A stretch of DNA of 35,884 bases from Bacteroidota bacterium (GTDB lineage: Bacteria; Bacteroidota; Ignavibacteria; UBA10030; BY39): positions 1-35,884 of the forward strand of contig JAUXOG010000113.1 of NCBI GenBank assembly GCA_030682385.1, read 5' to 3'. The notes under the pieces were generated by a model. It was not told the origin of the DNA and searched no databases. It saw only the letters and a program-made list of their open reading frames with translations. Below are positions 21,510 to 30,568 of the stretch, piece by piece (the first letter of the stretch is position 1; each line of letters begins with the position of its first letter). Both the position numbers and the translations under genes were made by a program.

Positions 21510-22421
21510 TTAGTATAAACTCACAATTGCCGGCGCTACATGAGCAATGTTTTTCAATTTTCCGGCAAAATGTGCTGCATCTTTTCCATAAACTATTAGA
21601 GGAACAGGATTTCGTGTATGTGTTTTTACTGATAAATCTTCGAAGTTTCCGTGGTCGCTCGTGATAATCATGGTCATCTGCTTTTTATCAAATGACTCAA
21701 TCACCCCTGATAATAATTCATCGATCTTAGTTAACTCTTCTTTGGCTTTTTCCATAGACTGACTATGACCCGCATGGTCGGTATAAAAATATTCATAGAA
21801 CACAAAATCATATTTCTCTAAAAATTTTACCAATCGATGACCGGCTTCTTTCGGAGAGAGAATTGGAACGGCGGGAAAGCCGAGCGCATTCCATTTCTCA
21901 CCTGTTATATCGGCTGAAAGTGCCTCGCCCGCTTGCAACTGCTTGAAATCATTCAACTTAAAGCCCGACATTTCCCAAGCAAGCGCTGTTGCAGTGTGGC
22001 GGGTTTGATGTGCTGCAACATATTCAAAGTAACGTGGCGGATAAGCGTTTACATAAAAAATAGATTTCCGTTTTTGATGGAGTAACTTAAAAATATTTTT
22101 CCCCTCTAATATAATTCGGAGTGTCGAATATGGATAAGGACCGAAATGTTTTCCGATAAATTTAGAAGCATTCATTCCGCATAACAAAGCCGTTTGCCCG
22201 GTGCCGCTTTGTGGCAATCCCTCAATACCAAGCGTTGCATTTATTGGTGAATAAAATGTAGAATCAGAAAAATAACTTTTAAGCCGCAAGTGTGGAATGT
22301 TTCCATCTAACATTTTTTCTACAGCCGGAATTTTGCAAGCATAAAACGGATTTCGAGATTGATCCTTTTTACCGACTCCAACCCCATCAAAAAATAACAT
22401 CAGAACTTTTGGAGTTTTCAT
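21510..22421 (-). CDS. Alkaline-phosphatase-superfamily metalloenzyme, phosphoglycerate-mutase-like
   Basis: 303 residues. Metal-binding motifs of the superfamily are present: FFDGVGVG with D12, the nucleophile region LPQSGTGQTALLCG (69-82), YFYTDHAGH (211-219), SDHGN (255-259) and HTRNPVP (268-274). This fits cofactor-independent phosphoglycerate mutase relatives, but it is much shorter than true iPGM (about 510 residues) because the inserted transferase domain is absent. It is probably a phosphatase or phosphomutase of unknown substrate. No signal peptide, so cytoplasmic. It starts one base after the dtd stop and precedes comEC by 12 bp. Confidence 0.8.
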   Translation of the reverse strand: MKTPKVLMLFFDGVGVGKKDQSRNPFYACKIPAVEKMLDGNIPHLRLKSYFSDSTFYSPINATLGIEGLPQSGTGQTALLCGMNASKFIGKHFGPYPYSTLRIILEGKNIFKLLHQKRKSIFYVNAYPPRYFEYVAAHQTRHTATALAWEMSGFKLNDFKQLQAGEALSADITGEKWNALGFPAVPILSPKEAGHRLVKFLEKYDFVFYEYFYTDHAGHSQSMEKAKEELTKIDELLSGVIESFDKKQMTMIITSDHGNFEDLSVKTHTRNPVPLIVYGKDAAHFAGKLKNIAHVAPAIVSLY

Positions 22422-22422
22422 T

Positions 22423-22884
22423 TTAGTTTCCGTTCTTGGGTTTTGATTCTAACATAATCGTTACAGGACCATCGTTCACTAAACTCACATCCATCATCGC
22501 ACGGAAGACACCTGTTGCTACTTTTTTTTCACCGAGTAAAGCTCGGAGTTGTTCAACAAAAAATTCGTATAATCTCTCCCCTTTCTCGGGTGAGGCTGCT
22601 TCTGTAAAACTTGGCCTATTTCCTCGTCTTGTGTCGGCGTAAAGTGTAAACTGAGAAACTACGAGCGCACTTCCCTCAATATCTTGAACCGATAAATTCA
22701 TTTTCTCCTGACTGTTTTCAAATATTCTTAAGTTGGCACATTTCTCGGCTAAATATTTTGCATCGGACTCATCGTCGTTACCGGAGACACCTATGAATAT
22801 AAGCAATCCTTTGTCAATCTGTCCGGTAATTTTACCATTGACAGTAACATTTGCCTTAGTAACTCGTTGGACTAATGCACGCAT
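22423..22884 (-). CDS. dtd: D-aminoacyl-tRNA deacylase
   Basis: 153 residues from the ATG at 22884 ([20 protein letters not shown]), two bases after the prmC stop with GGAG about 11 bases upstream; an earlier ATG would overlap prmC. The two family motifs are present: SQFTL at 77-81 and the Gly-cisPro motif in NDGPVT (G139-P140). The enzyme hydrolyses D-aminoacyl-tRNA (and glycyl-tRNA-Ala) so that D-residues are not used in translation. It acts as a cytoplasmic dimer. Length and motifs are standard. Confidence 0.95.
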   Translation of the reverse strand: MRALVQRVTKANVTVNGKITGQIDKGLLIFIGVSGNDDESDAKYLAEKCANLRIFENSQEKMNLSVQDIEGSALVVSQFTLYADTRRGNRPSFTEAASPEKGERLYEFFVEQLRALLGEKKVATGVFRAMMDVSLVNDGPVTIMLESKPKNGN

Positions 22885-22886
22885 AT

Positions 22887-23762
22887 TTATGTACTCCATC
22901 TCGCTTTAATCACTCTATCATTATCGCCGTAATCTTTTATTGTTTCGATTTTATAATAACCGAACTCAGAACAAATTTTGGTTACTTCTGCACTTTGGTT
23001 GTAGGCAATTTCAAGAAACAACCACCCGTTTTCTTTGAAAATATTTCGCGCAACATCCGCTATTCGCCTGTGATAGGTTAAGCCATCGCTGTCGTCAGTC
23101 GTTGCAGAGTGTGGTTCATACAAACGTATTTCTTCTTGAATTCCTAAAAATTCGTTTCTCGAAATATACGGCGGATTAGAAACGATTACATCGTACTTAG
23201 GAAGCCCGGAAACATCGTCGAAAACATTCAGCTGCTTTAAATCGATTCTATCGGAAACTCCATTTGCATCAACATTAGTTTTTGCCACTTCGATTGCCGG
23301 TCTGCTTGCATCAATACCTGTAACATTTGCAGCAGGAATAAATTTTGCCAGGCTTATTGCAATGTTTCCGCTTCCAACACCAATATCGAGAATATCTAAG
23401 CTGTTTGGATAATTCTTACAAGTCTTTATAACTGCCTCTACTAATATTTCGGTTTCGGGACGAGGGATTAAAACACGTTTATCAACTTTGAACTTCAGTC
23501 CCATAAACTCAGCCTCACCAATTATGTATTGCAAAGGCTCGCGATTTAAACGTCGCTTAAATAAAGCTTTGAATGAGTTTAATTCCGACTCGCGCAGCGG
23601 TTTATCATAATGCAAATATAAATCAATTCGATTTTTATAATTAAGCGTGTGGCAAATCAGTAACTCAGCATTCAACCGTGCATCATCGAAGCCTTTTTCC
23701 TTCAGATAATTTGCCGACCAATCTACTAATTTTTTTATTGTCCAAGTATTTTCGCTGCTCAT
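22887..23762 (-). CDS. prmC: Release-factor glutamine N5-methyltransferase
   Basis: 291 residues. An N-terminal helical domain (about 1-85) ends in [15 protein letters not shown]. The catalytic domain contains [13 protein letters not shown] (97-109), SAM-binding [16 protein letters not shown] (124-139) and the substrate motif SNPPYIS (195-201), diagnostic of PrmC/HemK. It methylates the GGQ glutamine of RF1 and RF2, improving termination. ATG at 23762 overlaps the upstream stop by one base (TAATG), and the next gene, dtd, begins two bases after its stop, so it is part of a tight operon. Confidence 0.95.
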   Translation of the reverse strand: MSSENTWTIKKLVDWSANYLKEKGFDDARLNAELLICHTLNYKNRIDLYLHYDKPLRESELNSFKALFKRRLNREPLQYIIGEAEFMGLKFKVDKRVLIPRPETEILVEAVIKTCKNYPNSLDILDIGVGSGNIAISLAKFIPAANVTGIDASRPAIEVAKTNVDANGVSDRIDLKQLNVFDDVSGLPKYDVIVSNPPYISRNEFLGIQEEIRLYEPHSATTDDSDGLTYHRRIADVARNIFKENGWLFLEIAYNQSAEVTKICSEFGYYKIETIKDYGDNDRVIKARWST

Positions 23763-24676
23763 TATGATGGAAGAGAAATAAAGAAGCTTAAGCTCAGCCT
23801 GATTTGCGTATCTGCTATACCTTTGTAGTTGCTTTGATAACGAATTCCAGTATCAAAAAGGAGCACTTTGGAAACTGCACTCCTGATTCCAACCACCATC
23901 AAACCTCTTTGTTTCGGTACGATGGTTCTATTTTTTGTGTTGACATTAAAATAAGGCATCGTTTGGGCTTCAAACATAAATTGAGTCCTCTCGTTAATCG
24001 TATAAATTAACCCACCGAACACGTAAACCAACTGTTTCTTATTAATTGCACCATCATCGGTGTACTCATACATATACGCCCAACCCAATCGAATATTCCG
24101 ATAACGCAAATCGCTTATACCACCTCCTGCGTGCATTGAAAGATTTTCGTTAGCGTTTTTGCTGAATGCGATGAACGCTGTAGTTATGCGAGCTTCGTAA
24201 TCAACATTACGTAACCCCTCGTTATACAATTCAGGTTCGGAGGCTCGAATACCGGACTCATAAATTTTTGTCCTATCCCAATCGTTCGATGATCGCAAAC
24301 CGACAGCAATTGCCGGATAATTTTCGGTGCCTTTATAAATCTTCCCCTTCAATGTTATTGTGGGGATATTTTGATTGACATTCGCAAGAGCACCCAACAA
24401 AGAACCGGTATTGACTTCAATATCTGCAATACCTCCGAGTCCCAAAGCAACGTTACCAAGAAATGCTGAGCTTTCCTCAAAACCAAATGCACCTCCTAAA
24501 ATAATATTTAAGTCTAACGACTTCAAAACATCGGCGGTCGGGGTTGCAAAAATCCGATTCAGATCATGGGGAAATTGAAATGTTTTTGTCTCCTTATCAT
24601 TATCATCCTGGCTTGCAGATGAGAAACAATAACCGGGGAGGATAAGCATAAACAGAATGACTGATTTCTTTATCAT
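23762..24676 (-). CDS. Predicted outer-membrane beta-barrel protein, first gene of the prmC-comEC operon
   Basis: 304 residues from the ATG at 24676 (MIKKSVILFMLILPGYCFSS, a signal peptide); the in-frame codon at 24694 is TTG and the Shine-Dalgarno-like AGGAG/GAGG lies between. The mature chain has repeated beta-strands rich in glycine and aromatics (LNIILGGAFGFEESSAFLGN, LVYVFGGLIYTINERTQFMF) and ends in a strand-like IRLSLSFFISLPS. No named family recognised. It is expressed from the promoter at 24722-24750 with prmC, dtd, the metalloenzyme gene and comEC. The outer-membrane location is inferred from composition. Confidence 0.75.
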   Translation of the reverse strand: MIKKSVILFMLILPGYCFSSASQDDNDKETKTFQFPHDLNRIFATPTADVLKSLDLNIILGGAFGFEESSAFLGNVALGLGGIADIEVNTGSLLGALANVNQNIPTITLKGKIYKGTENYPAIAVGLRSSNDWDRTKIYESGIRASEPELYNEGLRNVDYEARITTAFIAFSKNANENLSMHAGGGISDLRYRNIRLGWAYMYEYTDDGAINKKQLVYVFGGLIYTINERTQFMFEAQTMPYFNVNTKNRTIVPKQRGLMVVGIRSAVSKVLLFDTGIRYQSNYKGIADTQIRLSLSFFISLPS

Positions 24677-24721
24677 AACCTCAACTCCTTTCAAATAATA
24701 TTGTTTATATAATCTGCGTTA

Positions 24722-24750
24722 ATTATAAAAAATGTTGGAGATAATAACAA
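24722..24750 (-). promoter_or_regulatory. Sigma70-like promoter of the OMP-prmC-dtd-comEC operon
   Basis: On the minus strand TTGTTA (24745-24750) and a perfect TATAAT (24722-24727) are separated by 17 bp, predicting a start near 24715 and a leader of about 40 nt. It fits inside the short gap after the activase gene. Confidence 0.65.
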
Positions 24751-24756
24751 ACAGAG

Positions 24757-27700
24757 CTATACGCAGGTTGATTCTTCAACAAAACTTTGAGTTTGAATTT
24801 GCGGAACGACTGGATTCGCGTTGTGCATTGTCTGCAAATACCTCTTCAGAAAATATGCAATTGTTTCAATACGAATCTTGATTGAACCTTTTGGCTTGTT
24901 CTCATCAATATCTTTGAAACAGAAATACGGTGTCCGGCTTGCTTCAACAATTTCCTGAATCAACGAATAAACCGGGGCATCGTGACCGCAGCGGAAGTTA
25001 GATAATTCGAGTGCTACCAAGTTGGGATGGCGCGCTACAAATTTAGCCCCCCATATTTTGTGATTTGTATTTTCACTATACGAGTTTTTCCAAACATCAT
25101 TTATATCCATCGGGTGAGCATCATCATCGGAAAAAACCTTTTCTAAAATATCATCATCCGTTGGAAGCGAATCCTGTGTAAGAATCGGGTAACCTAATTT
25201 TTGAAATTCTTCAAGTATTCCGTGGCTAATCCCCGGATCGTTGTGATATGGCCTTGCAAGCACGACAATTCCGATTCGATTTTCATACTCAAGCATCTCT
25301 AAAATTTCTCTCCCTTTTTGCTTCAAATCCTTTTGGAAATTTTGCAATGCGGTGTAACCGATTTCAACTGCTCTTGAATTTTCGCTTTTAGTTAAACCTA
25401 AATACATTTCAAGTTCATTGAACATTTGCCGTTTAGTAAGTTCAGGTTCCAGCAAATTCAAGAACGGATTTAAAAATTTAACGCCAAATTCTTCGAATAA
25501 ATCTTTTTCTTTTGTGAATGCGGCTTTTACTGTAAATGGAGTTGCAACTGCCGTCGGACACCCGCGATGGTCAACACAATTTATTATGTCGCTCGGCATC
25601 GAATCGATGCTCGGGAAAAATATGTAATCGAGCTTCTTATTATTATTCTGAACATAAAGCAAATTGTGAACGTGCGGAATGGCAAGTTTACTCGGATAAC
25701 ACGGATCGATATTCCCGCGTTTCGCACCATCTCGATAAAGCTTCTCGGAAGTGAAATCGGAGTAAACAATGTTGCCAGGCAATATTCCTAAACTTTCGAA
25801 ATATGCACTAAAGAACGGATTGAGTGTATATAAATTTAAGAGACGCGGAATTCCGATTACTAATTTCTCACGTTTCAATTTCAGGAAGTTGACTGTCTTT
25901 TGTTTTTTGCTCAGAACAATCTTATGCGGTTTGTCGGCTATTACTTCCGGTTTCACCGGCTGCCATACTTTATATCCTGCATAATCAAGCATATTCGGAT
26001 TAGCTGCTTTTGCTTTTTCAATCTGTTTTTGAATTTCTTTCATTCCATCTAAATTATCAACTGCACCTTTTTCGCACGTTGCTATGATGATTCGTTCTTT
26101 ATGGATGCCCAAAACTTCCTCTGCAAAATCAGGTTCTATCTGTTCCACCCGTCCCGACCGCATCATTTCAGCTCCCTGTTTATAACTGAAAGTGCCATTT
26201 AATTCTGAATCATTAGTCGCTGTTGTGAAAATATCTATGAATGTGCGGAGACATTTATTTTTGCAATAAAGGCATCGTGTTTCTTCGCTGCGTGTAGTTT
26301 GATATTTGATTGAAGCGACTGCATCGAATCCGATGAACCGTGTTTTCATTCCTTCAGAAAATAAACGTGATGCTTCGAGCGCAACACCGATTGCACCGCT
26401 CTCACCGGTGTGCGGATGAACACGCAGTGTCGGTTCACCATTCAAACCGCTATAACGCGATTGGATAAAATCAATTTGTGCTTTTACTGCGGCTAAATTA
26501 TTTTGAGTTCCCCCCTGTAGAACGAAGTGCCGGCCAAACTTTGAAACATTAGGCATTTGTGCGATGTAAAGCCAGATGTTCTTCGGTAAAACTTTAGCAA
26601 GTCCCGCTAAAATTTCTTCCTGCTTCCAACCCTGGCGCTGAAAATCGACTAAGTCGGATTGTAAAAACACTGCACAACCGTAACTGAATTCAGGAACTCG
26701 ACGCGCCTTGAATGCATTCTCGGCATAATCTTCTACATTAAATCCCAAACTCTCTGCCGTTGCCTGCAAAAAATAACCGTTGCCTGCCGAACACTGGGTA
26801 TTGAGTTTGAAATCTATTACTCGTCTATCTTTTAGGATTATAATTTTAATATCCTGTCCGCCAACATCGCAAATTACATCCACTTCATCAAAGTAATGCA
26901 ATGCTGAAATCGTGTGGGCAACAGTTTCTACAAGCGCCACATCAGCTCCGATACAATCTTTTAAAATATCTTTTGCATAACCTGTAACACCAACACCGAG
27001 CACATTTAGCTGAGCGCCTTGCGATTCGATTTTATTTTGTAAATTGAGAAGAATTTCTTTTGTATCTTCGATGGGATTGCCTTTTGATAAACGATACTCT
27101 TTAGCAATTACGTTTTTATTCGTATCCAGAAGAACAGCTTTTGTTGAAGTTGAGCCACCATCCACACCGATAAAAATATTCACGACTTCATTTTTGTAAT
27201 AAAGTGGGGGGATAAATTCAGGTATCCGATATTTTTCTGCAAACATTCTCGCTTCATCTTCACTCTGACACAATCCTGCACTGCTTAATTTACTTTTCAT
27301 GTTTTCGCGATCAGAGTGAACAAATTCGTATAACTTTTGCCAACCTTGATATATTCCAACAGTTGCTGGTTCAGTTTTACCAAACTCAACCGCTCCAATC
27401 GCCGCATATAACTCTGCATTCTGCGGGACTTTTATCAGAGAGGCAGGGTCAATATTATTTGGTATTTCAATATTTCTTTCTTTCCAAATTGCGGGAATAC
27501 TAGCCTGCCAAGCTTCGACCATTCCGGGTAAAAAAGTATTAGGTCCGCCTAAGAGTAAAACTTCAGGTAAGAGAGTATTTCCACGAGTAAGAACAGTTAA
27601 GTTTTGCTGGACAATAGATTCGAATAGCGACGCCATTAATTCGTGAGTGGTTACTCCTTGCTTCTGTAACGAGTTTATATCAGTTTCGGCAAACACTCCA

Positions 27701-28251
27701 CATTTACCTGCAACCGAGTGAATTTTTACATCTTTGTACCGGTAATTGCCTAATTCGGTAGTCGGAATATTTAACTTAGCTGCAATTTTATCAATGACCG
27801 AACCAGTTCCGCCGGCACATTTATCGTTCATCGATGCAATTTTTTTGTTGCCGTTGTATGATTTTTTGAAGATAATAATTTTGGCGTCTTGCCCACCGAG
27901 TTCGATTACTGATTTAACTTTGGGATGATATTTTTCGACTGCAAAGGATAGTGCGTTAACTTCTTGCACGAACTTACCGCCGATTAATTCAGCTAAATCG
28001 TGGGCACCGCTGCCTGTAACAAATATTCTGAATTCTCCCGGCTTTAAGTTTAGTTCGTTCTCGATTCTCTGCAAAAACTCGAGCACTTTTTCGGAAAGAC
28101 GGGTTTCATGCCGCCTGTAGTCGCTCCAGATTATTTTATCTGTTCGCAAATCAACCACGACACCTTTAACTGTGGTAGAACCGATATCAAGTCCGACTGC
28201 GAGTGTGTAGTTACTGTTGGATTTTGTTTCGTATGTATTTTCAATTCTCAT
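24757..28251 (-). CDS. Double-module 2-hydroxyacyl-CoA-dehydratase-type activase (BadF/BcrA ATPase) with DUF2229 region
   Basis: 1164 residues. First ASKHA ATPase module (about 14-295): GLDIGSTTVKG, ELGGQDAKIIIF, and cluster cysteines C145 (NDKCAGGTG) and C184 (AGKCGVFAE). Second module (about 357-630): GVDGGSTSTKAVLLD, DVGGQDIKIII, C487 (NTQCSAGNG) and C526 (YGCAVFLQSD). A small cysteine cluster C660/C663/C667 (CLYCKNKC) follows. The rest (about 795-1140) resembles DUF2229, with IGIPRLLNLYTLNPFF, C851, C892, C898 and C1088 (FRCGHDAP). Known activases use ATP to push a low-potential electron from a [4Fe-4S] cluster into a dehydratase or reductase. The likely partner is the HgdB-like gene upstream at 28909-30498. 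The substrate of this large type is not known to me, and the chemistry here is inferred. Confidence 0.9.
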   Translation of the reverse strand: MRIENTYETKSNSNYTLAVGLDIGSTTVKGVVVDLRTDKIIWSDYRRHETRLSEKVLEFLQRIENELNLKPGEFRIFVTGSGAHDLAELIGGKFVQEVNALSFAVEKYHPKVKSVIELGGQDAKIIIFKKSYNGNKKIASMNDKCAGGTGSVIDKIAAKLNIPTTELGNYRYKDVKIHSVAGKCGVFAETDINSLQKQGVTTHELMASLFESIVQQNLTVLTRGNTLLPEVLLLGGPNTFLPGMVEAWQASIPAIWKERNIEIPNNIDPASLIKVPQNAELYAAIGAVEFGKTEPATVGIYQGWQKLYEFVHSDRENMKSKLSSAGLCQSEDEARMFAEKYRIPEFIPPLYYKNEVVNIFIGVDGGSTSTKAVLLDTNKNVIAKEYRLSKGNPIEDTKEILLNLQNKIESQGAQLNVLGVGVTGYAKDILKDCIGADVALVETVAHTISALHYFDEVDVICDVGGQDIKIIILKDRRVIDFKLNTQCSAGNGYFLQATAESLGFNVEDYAENAFKARRVPEFSYGCAVFLQSDLVDFQRQGWKQEEILAGLAKVLPKNIWLYIAQMPNVSKFGRHFVLQGGTQNNLAAVKAQIDFIQSRYSGLNGEPTLRVHPHTGESGAIGVALEASRLFSEGMKTRFIGFDAVASIKYQTTRSEETRCLYCKNKCLRTFIDIFTTATNDSELNGTFSYKQGAEMMRSGRVEQIEPDFAEEVLGIHKERIIIATCEKGAVDNLDGMKEIQKQIEKAKAANPNMLDYAGYKVWQPVKPEVIADKPHKIVLSKKQKTVNFLKLKREKLVIGIPRLLNLYTLNPFFSAYFESLGILPGNIVYSDFTSEKLYRDGAKRGNIDPCYPSKLAIPHVHNLLYVQNNNKKLDYIFFPSIDSMPSDIINCVDHRGCPTAVATPFTVKAAFTKEKDLFEEFGVKFLNPFLNLLEPELTKRQMFNELEMYLGLTKSENSRAVEIGYTALQNFQKDLKQKGREILEMLEYENRIGIVVLARPYHNDPGISHGILEEFQKLGYPILTQDSLPTDDDILEKVFSDDDAHPMDINDVWKNSYSENTNHKIWGAKFVARHPNLVALELSNFRCGHDAPVYSLIQEIVEASRTPYFCFKDIDENKPKGSIKIRIETIAYFLKRYLQTMHNANPVVPQIQTQSFVEESTCV

Positions 28252-28263
28252 TTATTTTTAGTC

Positions 28264-28305
28264 CAGTTGGCGATTGACAGTTGGCAGTTTGCAGTTGGCA
28301 ATATA
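28264..28305. repeat. Heptamer tandem array (CAGTTGG-type, 6 units)
   Basis: Units in strict 7-bp register: CAGTTGG, CGATTGA, CAGTTGG, CAGTTTG, CAGTTGG, CAATATA. The array lies just upstream of the activase start. The rest of the 28252-28416 gap contains an octamer block and nothing else recognisable. Confidence 0.75.
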
Positions 28306-28364
28306 ATATGTGTGAAGTTCAATTCTCATCATGAATGTAATTATTTTACACAGGGTTTTCGAAT

Positions 28365-28396
28365 CGGTGAAACGGGGATATAGCGAAACGGCGATA
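28365..28396. repeat. Octamer tandem block, left of the S23-type gene
   Basis: Four units of 8 bp: CGGTGAAA, CGGGGATA, TAGCGAAA, CGGCGATA. Read on the minus strand they are TATCGCCG, TTTCGCTA, TATCCCCG and TTTCACCG, the same unit type as the 28827-28906 array but in the opposite orientation. Confidence 0.75.
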
Positions 28397-28416
28397 TTTT
28401 TGAATAATTAAATTCA

Positions 28417-28818
28417 TTACTTGTGATTATTCATTTTTGATTTGATAAACCATTTATCTGGATCGTTTATTATACAAATAATTTGAGAGATAATTTTTTC
28501 ATATTTAGCATATAATTTATTTAAAATACTTTCATCAATGTATTTACATTTGTATGAAAATTCTAACCAAATTTGGGTTTCACAAGCCTCAGTTTCAGCA
28601 TCCGACAACTTTGAAATGAATGCTGCTTTGTATCGCCGTTTTCTCCAGAATTCACCCAAATTAGAACAGACAGATCTAGACGATTTTCGTATTTGATCAA
28701 CCAGAGAATATCTTTCTTCGATGGGGAATTTTTTTGTAATTTCAAAAATCTCCATTGCTGCTTCGAAAGCTTCTTGATACACTCGCAATTCTTTGTATGT
28801 ATTAATCCTTTCTGCCAT
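28417..28818 (-). CDS. Four-helix-bundle protein of the 23S rRNA intervening-sequence (S23) type
   Basis: 133 residues from the ATG at 28818 (MAERINTYKELRVYQEAFEA); a GTG at 28824 is a less likely start. The pattern YKELRVYQEA, then ITKKFPIEERYSLVDQIRKS, then SVCSNLGEFWRKRR and a final long helix is that of the S23/IVP four-helix-bundle family (usually about 115-125 residues). The usual ANIAEG motif is changed to SNLGEF. These proteins are often encoded in rRNA intervening sequences or scattered as solo genes; molecular function is not established. Here it splits the activase gene from its partner and is bracketed by inverted octamer arrays, which suggests a mobile cassette. Confidence 0.85.
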   Translation of the reverse strand: MAERINTYKELRVYQEAFEAAMEIFEITKKFPIEERYSLVDQIRKSSRSVCSNLGEFWRKRRYKAAFISKLSDAETEACETQIWLEFSYKCKYIDESILNKLYAKYEKIISQIICIINDPDKWFIKSKMNNHK

Positions 28819-28826
28819 ATTCACAC

Positions 28827-28906
28827 ATTCACCGTTTCACCGCATCGCCGTTTCACCGGCTCACCGCATCACCGCTACACCGATTCGCCGATTCGCAGTT
28901 TCACAA
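28827..28906. repeat. Octamer tandem array, right of the S23-type gene (10 units)
   Basis: Ten 8-bp units without interruption: ATTCACCG, TTTCACCG, CATCGCCG, TTTCACCG, GCTCACCG, CATCACCG, CTACACCG, ATTCGCCG, ATTCGCAG, TTTCACAA. The array fills nearly the whole gap between the S23-type start and the stop of the HgdB-like gene. Confidence 0.85.
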
Positions 28907-28908
28907 TA

Positions 28909-30498
28909 TCATCTATTCTTATCAATCTGTTTATTAACAAAATATACCATCGTTGCTGCTCTCGAAACCACTCCTTCAACTTTCGGAATTTCAAAGAATG
29001 GATTTTGCATTTTTGGATTTTTTAAGATGAACTTTCTCACTTTTTCTTCAGTTAAACCGGTTTCATCCAAAGATTTTTCGTACTCTAATTTACAGCGGAT
29101 ACGCGCCTCGGTCAGACCCATCTGCACACGACTGTATGCGTTTATTTCCCCTTCAGCTGAAGTTTCAATCGGTAAAAACAACATATCGGGATGATGCGAA
29201 GTTACTACCGAATGAACACCATCACTTTGCGTGCTCGGTAAACATCCGAACGGTTTAAGCGATAGCACCATATCTGCTGATTTGTTTTTAGTATAATAAA
29301 TACTTTTCGATACTTCTAAATGCCCTTCGCCCCCTTTTGCACGTGTGTTGTAATATTTATGAGCAAGTTGCTCCATTTTGTATTGGCTGCTTAATGATTG
29401 TGGCAGATTGCTCAACGATTTTCGGAAACGATTATATTCTTTCTTTAAAATAAATTCTCCTAGCTTTATTAAAAGCTTCGAACGAAGATATTTGTTTCCC
29501 AATTCTTTTCTATCCGATATAAACTGATTGCCGTCGTATAGAAGATACAACAACCAATTTGTAATTGGTTCTTTTATAATCTCCGCACCTTCGTTTTCTA
29601 AATATCTGAACATCTTAAAGTTACCATCGCCTTCGGTAGTTTGCGCCCAAAACTCACCTGTGATTTTTATCTTGGGAACTACTCTAAGCGGATCGACCAC
29701 TACAGCTTTTAATTTTTCGCGAATTGCGCGTAACGCATCAGGATATACATTGCTTAATATCTGGTCGGCCAGAAGAGCATACAAACTTTTCAATTTTGTG
29801 CTTGATAATTTTTGAAATAGCTTAATAATTTTTGATTCATCGAGTCGCGATTGTTTCGTTTTAATAGTTTGATAAATTTCCTCTGTTGCAGCAGCTAAAA
29901 TTGTATCCGTTTCACCTTTATTAATTTCATACGGTCGAATTTTATTACCGATATCGTTAATAACATCAGCAAGCACGATACCATTAACGATACCGAGAAA
30001 AAATTCCTCGTTCATGAGGAGACCGTTTCCTTGTTTCGATTGATCGAAACCTTGCAATTGTTGAAATACTAAAACACGGAAACTTCCAAATCCTGAGTTC
30101 CTCAAAGCTAATCTAAATTCATTCTCATACATACCAAACCTACACGGACCGCAAGCGCCCGCTGTGAAGAATGTATAGTTTTTCATAATATCAGATTTTG
30201 TCATTCCGCTTGCTTCTAACTTTTTCAGATAATTAACGAGGTTACCGACTGTGAAATAAGCGGGGTTGCACATTCCATTATTGCAATACTCACGACCGAC
30301 GTGATATGCTTCAATATTTGGAGTTGGAAGGTGTTGAACTTTGTAGCCCAGCCCTTCAATACCAGCTCGCACAAAATAATCGTGGCGCGATGTGAAGCCA
30401 CCGAGTAAGATAGTGGTACTATCTTTTTCACCGGCTAAAATGGGTAACTCTTCAAAACGTTTGTAATGTTGAATAATATTTATTTGTGAATTTTTCAT
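28909..30498 (-). CDS. HgdB-like (2-hydroxyacyl-CoA dehydratase D-component-related) protein, COG3581 type
   Basis: 529 residues, no signal peptide. Conserved cysteines lie in YCNNGMCNPAYFTVGNLVNY (C72, C77) and GACGPCRFGMYENEFRLAL (C116, C119), with a later FGCLPSTQSDGV. These are iron-sulfur or substrate-site positions in proteins related to the 2-hydroxyglutaryl-CoA dehydratase beta subunit, of the type that accompanies large DUF2229 activases. It is expected to receive electrons from the activase downstream on the same strand, perhaps for a difficult reduction or dehydration; the substrate is unknown. The start ATG at 30498 has a weak AGGCGGG upstream. Cluster type and reaction are inferred from the family. 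Confidence 0.8.
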   Translation of the reverse strand: MKNSQINIIQHYKRFEELPILAGEKDSTTILLGGFTSRHDYFVRAGIEGLGYKVQHLPTPNIEAYHVGREYCNNGMCNPAYFTVGNLVNYLKKLEASGMTKSDIMKNYTFFTAGACGPCRFGMYENEFRLALRNSGFGSFRVLVFQQLQGFDQSKQGNGLLMNEEFFLGIVNGIVLADVINDIGNKIRPYEINKGETDTILAAATEEIYQTIKTKQSRLDESKIIKLFQKLSSTKLKSLYALLADQILSNVYPDALRAIREKLKAVVVDPLRVVPKIKITGEFWAQTTEGDGNFKMFRYLENEGAEIIKEPITNWLLYLLYDGNQFISDRKELGNKYLRSKLLIKLGEFILKKEYNRFRKSLSNLPQSLSSQYKMEQLAHKYYNTRAKGGEGHLEVSKSIYYTKNKSADMVLSLKPFGCLPSTQSDGVHSVVTSHHPDMLFLPIETSAEGEINAYSRVQMGLTEARIRCKLEYEKSLDETGLTEEKVRKFILKNPKMQNPFFEIPKVEGVVSRAATMVYFVNKQIDKNR

Positions 30499-30536
30499 CC
30501 CGCCTTTTAATTAATAAAAATTATTATAGAAACAAT

Positions 30537-30559
30537 ACACAGCTCAAAATATGCTGTGT
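30537..30559 (-). terminator. Hairpin, probable terminator of the small membrane-protein gene
   Basis: ACACAGC at 30537-30543 pairs perfectly with GCTGTGT at 30553-30559 over a 9-nt loop. On the minus strand it lies just after the 30569 stop and is followed by ATTGTTTCT. Confidence 0.6.
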
Positions 30560-30568
30560 TACGCAGGA

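Noticed and set aside
21510-22421. Full cofactor-independent phosphoglycerate mutase
   Set aside because: The protein is about 200 residues too short and lacks the inserted transferase domain, so only a superfamily-level call is supported.
28827-28906. CRISPR array
   Set aside because: The units are 8 bp with no spacers of regular length and no cas genes are present, so it is a short tandem repeat.
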